A DNA stretch of 39,445 nt, from assembly GCF_023913775.1 (NCBI RefSeq), contig NZ_JAMXAX010000041.1, positions 1-39,445 on the forward strand, read 5' to 3'. This document shows, in pieces, positions 33,775-39,445 of this stretch; position 1 is the first letter of the stretch, and every line of letters begins with the position of its first letter. This DNA is from Acidovorax facilis. GTDB taxonomy: Bacteria > Pseudomonadota > Gammaproteobacteria > Burkholderiales > Burkholderiaceae_C. Under the pieces are notes generated by a model. It searched no databases. It was not told the origin of the DNA and worked only from the letters and a program-made list of their open reading frames with translations. A program made the translations under genes and the position numbers.

Positions 33775-35040
33775 ATGATCACCACCCTGTTTTTCCTTGC
33801 CGCGTTGCTGGTGGGTGTGCCCATCGGGGTCTGCCTGTGTCTGGCAGGCATGGTCTACATCGTCAGCATCGGAAGCCCGGTGCTGTTCCAGTCGTTCCCC
33901 ATGCAGATGTTCGGCGGGGTGGACAGCTATGGCCTCATCGCGATTCCGCTGTTCATCCTGATCGGCGAGATCATGAACAGCGGCGGCATCACGCGGCGGC
34001 TGGTGGACCTGGCCATGGCCTTTGTCGGCTCGGTCAAAGGCGGGCTGGCCTATGTGAACATCCTGGCCAACATGCTGGTGTCGTCCATCATCGGCTCCGC
34101 CACGGCGCAGGTGGCCATCATGTCGCAGGTGATGGTGCCCGAGATGGAAAAGCAGGGCTACGACAAGACCTTTGCAGCCGGCCTCACGGTGTATGGCGGC
34201 ATGCTGGGGCCCATCATTCCGCCCTCGGTGATGTTTGTGGTCTACAGCGTGCTGGCCCAGGTGGCCGTGGGCGACATGCTGATTGCAGGCATCCTGCCCG
34301 GCGTGCTGCTCACCGTGCTGTTCTTTGTCGTGATCGCGCTCATGGGCTTTGTCTACAACTACCCGCGCAGCGAAAAGCGCACGCTGGCCCAGCGCGCGCG
34401 CACCGTGGTGCAGGCCAGCCCCACGCTGCTGATCCCCATCATCATCGTGGGCTCCATCCTCAGTGGCCTGGCCAACCCGACCGAATCTGCCGCCGTGGGT
34501 GCGCTGGTATCGGCGCTGGTGGGTCGGTACGTGACCAAGGAGTTCCGCTTCAACGCGATGCCCGCCATCCTGCTGCGCTCAGCCATTTACTCGGCCATCG
34601 TGCTGTTTCTGGTGGCGGCGGCGGCCGTGTTCTCGTGGCTGCTGATCTACGGCAAGGTGCCGCAGATGGTGGCCGCCTGGGTGCAGACCGTGGCACACGA
34701 TCCGGTCACCTTTTTGCTGCTCACCAACGCCATCCTGCTGGTCATCGGCACGGTGATCGACGGCATCCCCGGTCTCATCATGACCGCGCCCATCCTGCTG
34801 CCGATTGCCACCGAGGTTTATCACATTGACCCGCGCCACTTTGGTGTGGTGATCGTCGTCAACCTGGTGCTGGGGCTGATGACTCCGCCCGTGGGCCTGA
34901 GCTTCTTTGTCGCGTCGGCCGTCACCGGGGCCAAGCCCGGAAAGATGTTCATCGTCACGCTGCCGTTTTTCATCATCAGCTGCGTGGCGCTGGTGATGTT
35001 GTCGCTGTTCCCCAGCCTGTCGCTCGGTTTGCTCAAGTAG
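33775..35040 (+). CDS. TRAP transporter large permease (DctM type)
   Basis: A 421-residue polytopic protein with about 12 helices, starting MITTLFFLAALLVGVPIGVCL. It carries the DctM hallmarks AIPLFILIGEIMNSGGITRRLVDLA, GGMLGPIIPPSVMFVVY and LVLGLMTPPVGLSFFV, the two scoop-like repeats of the elevator transporter that bind sodium and substrate. Length is normal. It lies between the small permease and the receptor gene with short gaps (25 and 58 bp). Confidence 0.93.
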   Translation: MITTLFFLAALLVGVPIGVCLCLAGMVYIVSIGSPVLFQSFPMQMFGGVDSYGLIAIPLFILIGEIMNSGGITRRLVDLAMAFVGSVKGGLAYVNILANMLVSSIIGSATAQVAIMSQVMVPEMEKQGYDKTFAAGLTVYGGMLGPIIPPSVMFVVYSVLAQVAVGDMLIAGILPGVLLTVLFFVVIALMGFVYNYPRSEKRTLAQRARTVVQASPTLLIPIIIVGSILSGLANPTESAAVGALVSALVGRYVTKEFRFNAMPAILLRSAIYSAIVLFLVAAAAVFSWLLIYGKVPQMVAAWVQTVAHDPVTFLLLTNAILLVIGTVIDGIPGLIMTAPILLPIATEVYHIDPRHFGVVIVVNLVLGLMTPPVGLSFFVASAVTGAKPGKMFIVTLPFFIISCVALVMLSLFPSLSLGLLK

Positions 35041-35098
35041 CCCGTCGAGCAACAGATCCCCCGTCCCCCTCCCAAGGTTCTTTCACACGGAGTTCACC

Positions 35099-36118
35099 AT
35101 GACGACCACGCCCGCCCACACTGTCACCCGCCGCCATTTCATCCAGCGCCACGCCGTGGCCGCTGCCACCGTCACGGGGCTGGGCTTTCCAGCGCTGGTA
35201 CGTGCAGCCGATGCCAAGGAGTTTCGCCTGGGGCTGATCACGCCTGCGGGCCACTCCTGGAACCGCGCCGCGCTGCAGTTTGGCGAGGCACTCAAGAAGG
35301 AAACTGATGGCCGACTGAGCGTCACGGTCTTCCACTCGGGCCAGCTGGGCAACGAGGCCGCGATGATGCAGCAGCTGCAGTCCGGCGCGCTCGACATGGG
35401 CTGGATCCAGGCGGCCGAGCTGGGCTCGCGCGTGTCCAGCATCGCGGCGATCAATGCTCCGTACCTGGTGCGCTCCACGCCTGCCGTGGCCAAACTCGTC
35501 AAACACCCATCTGCCACCAAACTGCTCGAAGTGCTGCCGCGCGAGACCGGCACCATCGGCCTGGGCTGGGGCATCACCGGCATGCGCGCCGTGTTCTCCA
35601 CCAAGGACATCGCCGTGCCCACCGACATCAAGGGCATGAAGCTGCGCATCAACCCCACGCCGGTGTACCGCGACTTCTACCAAATGCTCGGCGCCGCGCC
35701 CACACCCATCCCCACGCCGCAGGTGTTTGATGCCATGAGCAACGGCCAAGTCGACGGGCTGGAGGCGGACATCGAGTTCTCGTGGAACCAGCGCTTCGAC
35801 AAGGTAGCCAAGACCCTGCTGCAGATGAACGCCCTGTTCATGCCGTTCGCGCCGCTGGTCTCCGGCCGCATCTGGCAAGGGCTGGACGCCAAGGACAAGG
35901 ACATCATCCGCAAGCTGGTGGCCCAGTCGCTGGATGCGCAGATCAACGACATCGTGACCACCGAGGCCGGGCTGATCGAGAAGTTCAGGGGCACGTCCAT
36001 CGCCTTCAAGACGGCATCGTCCTTCAACCCCGACGGCATCATCCAGGAGTTCGACAAGCTGTGGCTGCCCAAGGCGCCGCAGATTGCCGAGCTGCGCAAG
36101 GCGGGCGCAAGCCTCTGA
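35099..36118 (+). CDS. TRAP transporter periplasmic receptor (DctP type)
   Basis: A 339-residue solute receptor. The N-terminus TRRHFIQRHAVAAATVTG is a twin-arginine-like signal with cleavage near ALVRAADA. The mature protein shows the DctP fold: FRLGLITPAGHSWNRAALQF, an Arg-containing GMKLRINPTPVYRDFYQMLGAAP ligand segment (the Arg usually clamps a carboxylate) and QVFDAMSNGQVDGLEADIEF. Ligands of this family are mostly carboxylates. Gene context and the shared operator make hydroxyproline (or its betaine) the likely one. A hairpin follows the stop. Confidence 0.9.
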   Translation: MTTTPAHTVTRRHFIQRHAVAAATVTGLGFPALVRAADAKEFRLGLITPAGHSWNRAALQFGEALKKETDGRLSVTVFHSGQLGNEAAMMQQLQSGALDMGWIQAAELGSRVSSIAAINAPYLVRSTPAVAKLVKHPSATKLLEVLPRETGTIGLGWGITGMRAVFSTKDIAVPTDIKGMKLRINPTPVYRDFYQMLGAAPTPIPTPQVFDAMSNGQVDGLEADIEFSWNQRFDKVAKTLLQMNALFMPFAPLVSGRIWQGLDAKDKDIIRKLVAQSLDAQINDIVTTEAGLIEKFRGTSIAFKTASSFNPDGIIQEFDKLWLPKAPQIAELRKAGASL

Positions 36119-36138
36119 CAGTCCGCAAGGGTCACCGG

Positions 36139-36162
36139 GGCCGCATCCCATAAGATGCGGCC
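36139..36162 (+). terminator. Hairpin after the TRAP operon
   Basis: GGCCGCATC-CCATAA-GATGCGGCC: a perfect 9-bp stem 20 bp after the receptor stop and 23 bp before the GntR gene. No T-run follows, so termination may be partial, letting some transcripts enter the regulator gene. Confidence 0.55.
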
Positions 36163-36185
36163 TCCCGCAACGTCCTTCACGCCCG

Positions 36186-36860
36186 ATGACACTCCGCCGC
36201 CCCTCCCCCCAGCAAGACCCCGCGCCCAAGCGGCGCGCGGCGGACGTGGCCTACGACGCCATCGAGACCATGATCTCCACGCTGCAGCTGCAGCCCGGCA
36301 GCCCCGTGGTGGAGGCCGAGATCGCCGAAAGCACAGGCCTGGGCCGCACGCCGGTGCGCGAGGCGCTGCTGCGCATGGTGTCCATCGGGCTCATCGTGCA
36401 GCAGCCCCGGCGCGGGCTGCTGGTGTCGCACATCGACCTGGCCGATCACCTGGACGTGATCCAGACCCGCCGCGTGCTGGAGCGCCTGCTGGCCTCCAAC
36501 GCCGCACGCCGCGCCACGGCGCCGCAGCGCCAGGCCATCGTGCGTTGTGCGGAAAACATGGTGCAAGCCGCAGCGCGCGGCCACCTCGACGACTACATGC
36601 TGGCCGACCATGAACTGGACCTCGTCACCCACCAGGCCAGCCAGAACCACTCGGCCGTCAAATGCGTGCAACCGCTCATCGTGCAGTGCCGCCGATTCTG
36701 GTATGCCTACCAGCACGAAGGTGAGGTGTCAGAGGGCGCCCGCGCGCACATGCAGTTGGCGCAGGGCATTGCCAGTGGCGACGAAGCCCAGGCCATTGCC
36801 GGCGCGGAGCAGTTGATGGAGTATCTGGAGCGGTTTGCGCGGCGCATCATTGACCGGTAG
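36186..36860 (+). CDS. GntR family (FCD domain) transcriptional regulator
   Basis: A 224-residue FadR-subfamily regulator. The winged helix is at ~15-80 (AYDAIETMIS... VVEAEIAESTGLGRTPVREALLRMVSIGLIVQQPRRGLLV). An all-helical FCD effector domain spans ~88-215 with metal-binding candidates D-x3-H in ADHELD and later His residues. The start at 36186 removes a non-conserved upstream extension. It follows the TRAP operon closely and is the obvious candidate to bind the AT-rich dyads at 28234 and 33037. No such site precedes its own start. The effector is probably hydroxyproline or a pathway intermediate, by inference. Confidence 0.9.
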   Translation: MTLRRPSPQQDPAPKRRAADVAYDAIETMISTLQLQPGSPVVEAEIAESTGLGRTPVREALLRMVSIGLIVQQPRRGLLVSHIDLADHLDVIQTRRVLERLLASNAARRATAPQRQAIVRCAENMVQAAARGHLDDYMLADHELDLVTHQASQNHSAVKCVQPLIVQCRRFWYAYQHEGEVSEGARAHMQLAQGIASGDEAQAIAGAEQLMEYLERFARRIIDR

Positions 36861-36920
36861 CACGCGCCACCACGCACACAGCGCCTGCAACCGCGTGGGC
36901 AGCCTCAGTCCCAACGGGCA

Positions 36921-36977
36921 ATTACTATAATTCTTATAGCATGTTGCGCTTTACCAATAAGCGCTAGCGGCCAAAAA
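36921..36977 (+). repeat. AT-rich dispersed repeat, copy C
   Basis: ATTACTATAATTCTTATAGC through CAATAAGCGCTAGCGGCCAA followed by AAAAGG; well conserved with copy A, including the AATAAGCGCTAG-GGCCAAAAA end. It lies between the convergent GntR and MocR-type genes. Confidence 0.75.
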
Positions 36978-37015
36978 GGCTCAGATTTTTCACCCCAGCA
37001 GCGGCAACAGCAGGC

Positions 37016-38434
37016 CTATTCCGACACTTGCTGGCCCAGCAGAATGCGCTGCTCCAGAAAGCGCCACAGACGCTCGTCCTGGCTGAACGCCACGTTAAAC
37101 CGCAGCCAGCCCGTGGGGCGCGGCTCCACCAGAAACAGCTGACCGGGGCCGAGCATGATGCCCGCACCCGTGGCTTCCTTCGACAGCTCAGCACTGTCGG
37201 GCAGATCAGGATGGCGCGCCCACAGGTACATGCCCGCCTCGGGCTCGTGAAACAGCTCGAACCCCAGGTTCAGCAAGCGCCGCCCCACCGTGCGGTGCGC
37301 CTCGGCCAGCCGCTCGCGCAGGGACTTGAGGTGCTTGCGCCAGCGCCCGTCGGTCACCACGCCAAAGGTGATGCGCTCGGTGATCTCTGACGAGGTCAGG
37401 CCCGAGATCATCTTGAGCTGCACCAGCTCATCGAGCAGATCACGCCGGGCCGCCAGAAAGCCGGTGCGCAGGTTGGGCGAAATCGTCTTGGAGAAACTGC
37501 CCAGGTAGATCACGCGGTTGAGCTGGTCCAGGCTGGCCAGCGAGGGGCGCACACCAGGGTCCATGTCGGCATAGATGTCGTTCTCTACCAGCATGAAGTG
37601 GTGCTGCTCGGCCAGTTGCAGCAGCCGGTGCAAGTGCGCCACCGATGCCACCGAACAGGTCGGGCTTTGCAGACGCGGCTGCGTGAAGAACACCGTGGGC
37701 TTGTGCTCGGCCAGCAGGGCCTCTAGCGCCGGCAGGTCGTAGCCGGTGGCGGTACGCGGCACACCCACCACCTGTGCTCCTGCAAAGCGAAGCATGAACA
37801 ACAGGTTGGGGTAACCCGGGTCGTCCACCAGCACCACGTCACCAGGCTTGACCATGCGGCGCGCCACCAGGTCCAGTGCCTGGCTGGAGCCCTGGGTCAG
37901 CAGCACCTGGTCGGCGTCCACCGCCAGATGGTGTTCAGCCAGCGACTCGGCCACCACCATGCGCAGCGCCATGTGGCCGTGGGGCAGGCCATAGCCATCC
38001 AGCTCGGGCCCGTCGGACGACAGCTGACGCATGCTGCGTTTGACCGCATCGCCAAACAGCCAGTCGTGGGGCAGCCAGCCGCAGCCCGGTTTCATGGGCA
38101 GGTTGCGGTTTTCAAAAATTTGTTTGAGGTACCAGCGCGCATCAAAACGGGGCACCGGCCGCTCGGGCGCACCAGTACCGGGCGAAGCGCCCTCATCGCC
38201 CCGTCGCTTCACAAAAAAACCTGCATTGGCGCGCGACACCAGCCAGCCCTGCGCCACCAGGCGGTCGTAGGCCTCGACCACGGTGAACACGCTCACGCCG
38301 TGGGCTGCCGCAAAGGCGCGGATGGAGGGGAGCTTGGCACCAGGTTTGAGCACCTGGCCAGCGATGAGACCCCGCAGGCCATCAACGATCTGGCTGACCA
38401 GCGGTGTCTGAAGATCCGGGCTGAGAGTGAGCAT
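37016..38434 (-). CDS. MocR/PdxR-type regulator (GntR HTH fused to aminotransferase-like domain)
   Basis: A 472-residue fusion. Residues ~10-75 form a GntR winged helix (PLVSQIVDGLRGLI... LPSIRAFAAAHGVSVFTVVEAYDRL). Residues ~115-465 form a class I/II aminotransferase-like domain with DDPGYPN, ENDIYADM and the PLP lysine Lys316 in GSFSKTISPNLRTG. Such proteins are PLP-sensing regulators of vitamin B6 or amino-acid genes, not working aminotransferases. The start at 38434 is chosen because the 29 upstream codons are not conserved-looking. No pdxS/pdxT or other usual target lies beside it. The target is unknown. Confidence 0.88.
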   Translation of the reverse strand: MLTLSPDLQTPLVSQIVDGLRGLIAGQVLKPGAKLPSIRAFAAAHGVSVFTVVEAYDRLVAQGWLVSRANAGFFVKRRGDEGASPGTGAPERPVPRFDARWYLKQIFENRNLPMKPGCGWLPHDWLFGDAVKRSMRQLSSDGPELDGYGLPHGHMALRMVVAESLAEHHLAVDADQVLLTQGSSQALDLVARRMVKPGDVVLVDDPGYPNLLFMLRFAGAQVVGVPRTATGYDLPALEALLAEHKPTVFFTQPRLQSPTCSVASVAHLHRLLQLAEQHHFMLVENDIYADMDPGVRPSLASLDQLNRVIYLGSFSKTISPNLRTGFLAARRDLLDELVQLKMISGLTSSEITERITFGVVTDGRWRKHLKSLRERLAEAHRTVGRRLLNLGFELFHEPEAGMYLWARHPDLPDSAELSKEATGAGIMLGPGQLFLVEPRPTGWLRFNVAFSQDERLWRFLEQRILLGQQVSE

Positions 38435-38913
38435 CAAAAGAACAGGGAAAGGGGCCAAATTGTGCACCGGGCCAACACCCGCGAACTCAGGGATTGCTTG
38501 TACAGGACGGGGCACCTGCACAGTGTGCTCCCGTCAACAGCGACGAGTGCCTGGAGGTACCACCGCTGAGCCCGCATTCGGTCCGGCCGGGTTGCCCCTA
38601 TTGTCCGTCAGCCCCACCTACCCTGGGGCAGCGGTCTCCAGCGATTTGCAGGTCTGTGGGATGTCTTGCGCGTTGATGACGCCGCGCTCGAAAAGGCCCG
38701 CAGACCGTGAACGGTAGTGCCCAACCGATGGGCGGTATTCAGTCTTTTGTCCGATGCAGCGGCTATCGGATTGCATCCACCGCCTGTCCCTTTTCCGCCG
38801 CCGCGATGCGCACACACCCATGCCCCAGCGATAGGCTTGCCCCCCAACTCGATTGGCATCGGTGACCGCAAATCGGGTTTGAAAACCAATACCCAACACA
38901 CCGAGGGACACCC
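38435..38913. other. Intergenic stretch before the Cys-rich secreted protein
   Basis: About 480 bp between divergent genes, holding the promoters of both. A small hairpin GCCCA-N5-TGGGC is at 38719-38733. Several short open frames cross it, but none has a ribosome-binding site or a recognisable product. No mobile element is seen. Confidence 0.4.
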
Positions 38914-39445
38914 ATGCTGACACGAACATCTGAACTCAACTCTTCACGGATTTTTCAACCCAGGCCATGGGCCATTGCCTTGGGTCTATGCCTGGGCACA
39001 GCCACAGGCCCTGCACTGGCGCAGGCGACCCACACCCCACCGGCAGGCTACAAGCCGTGCGCCGTCGAGGGACAGAAATGCAGCTTCAGCGGCGCAGCCA
39101 ACGTGGTCTATGGAGCAGGCACGACCTGGACCAGCCCCCGCAGTTTCACCAACGGTGTCAGTTGCAGCAACGCCACCTTTGGCGACCCCCTGTGGGGTGT
39201 GCAAAAGGCTTGTTATGCCGGCGCACCGTCGCCAGCTCCTGCGCCCGATCCCGTGCTAACAGCACCGCCACCGGGCTACACCTTGTGTGCCGTCGAGGGG
39301 CAGCAATGCAGCTTTACCGGTACGGCCAAGGTGGTCTATGGAGCTGGCACCACCTGGACTGCCGCGCGCGCATTCACCAACAACGTGATGTGCAACAACG
39401 CCACCTTTGGCGACCCCCTGCGGCAGGTGAAAAAGGCGTGCTACG
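38914..39445 (+). CDS. Secreted protein with tandem four-cysteine modules (3' truncated by window edge)
   Basis: At least 177 residues, running off the window. The ATG at 38914 follows GAGG. A signal peptide (hydrophobic WAIALGLCLGTATGPALA, cleavage near residue 36) leads into two copies of a ~60-residue module with a period of 76 residues. Each has the pattern GY-x2-CAVEGQ-x-CSF-x-G... VVYGAGTTWT... C-x-NATFGDPL... KACY. Cysteines at 49/56/84/100 and 125/132/160/176 have identical spacing (7, 28, 16), so two disulfides per module are likely. A Pro/Ala linker separates the modules. Similar CAxEGxxCxFxG...FGDP modules occur in secreted glycan-associated proteins as I recall; the function is unknown. 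More modules or an enzyme domain may follow beyond the edge. Confidence 0.8.
   Translation, partial: MLTRTSELNSSRIFQPRPWAIALGLCLGTATGPALAQATHTPPAGYKPCAVEGQKCSFSGAANVVYGAGTTWTSPRSFTNGVSCSNATFGDPLWGVQKACYAGAPSPAPAPDPVLTAPPPGYTLCAVEGQQCSFTGTAKVVYGAGTTWTAARAFTNNVMCNNATFGDPLRQVKKACY

Noticed and set aside
1..39445. tRNA, rRNA, CRISPR array, insertion sequence, prophage or toxin-antitoxin genes
   Set aside because: I looked through both strands and saw no sequence or product supporting any of these; small or divergent RNAs could still be missed by eye.

Overview
The window is GC-rich chromosomal DNA with dense, mostly short-spaced genes. Gene content and families point to a betaproteobacterium of the Comamonadaceae (Acidovorax-like). 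The evidence is an IPTL-type C-terminal sorting signal, a Tat-dependent receptor protein, a degenerate ~55 bp AT-rich repeat ending in AAGCGCTAGaGGCCAAAAA that recurs in the window and that I associate with this family, and overall codon usage. The genus is inferred, not proven. No rRNA, tRNA, CRISPR array, phage or insertion sequence was seen. The left edge cuts a chromate-transporter gene and the right edge cuts a secreted Cys-rich repeat protein.

Layout. 1-2.4 kb: a two-gene chromate transporter convergent with an orphan branched-chain-amino-acid-type periplasmic receptor. 2.6-4.5 kb: an ice-binding-like (DUF3494) surface protein and a gene-poor stretch. 4.5-9.8 kb: rlmB, an ABC ATPase divergent from tesA, a 63-aa basic protein, a DUF2189 membrane protein, cystathionine beta-lyase and a BON lipoprotein. 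9.9-14.3 kb: a SulP anion transporter, a diguanylate cyclase coupled to a MinD/FlhG-like ATPase, and trhO. 14.3-18.2 kb: a LysR regulator divergent from a pirin-DoxX-flavodoxin-pirin operon whose last gene is preceded by an overlapping 18-codon ORF. 18.3-25.3 kb: an FAD oxidoreductase-gluQ-trmB-diguanylate cyclase operon convergent with a 997-aa HD-GYP protein. 25.4-28.0 kb: alaS with a leader hairpin.

28.3-36.9 kb is the most coherent system. Five genes for trans-4-hydroxy-L-proline catabolism (deaminase, 2-epimerase, three-subunit D-hydroxyproline dehydrogenase) are followed by a complete TRAP transporter (Q, M and P subunits) and a GntR/FCD regulator. The two transcription units each carry the same 19-21 bp AT-rich dyad over the promoter, in opposite orientation, which suggests one regulon under the adjacent GntR protein. 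The final pathway enzyme, alpha-ketoglutarate semialdehyde dehydrogenase, is not in the window.

37.0-39.4 kb: a MocR/PdxR-type regulator and the start of a secreted protein built from tandem four-cysteine modules.

Themes. Three c-di-GMP turnover proteins lie within 14 kb, and four RNA-modification genes are scattered through the window (rlmB, trhO, gluQ, trmB). The dispersed AT-rich repeat has entered gluQ in frame, forms the C-terminal tail of trhO, and probably shaped a patch of alaS.
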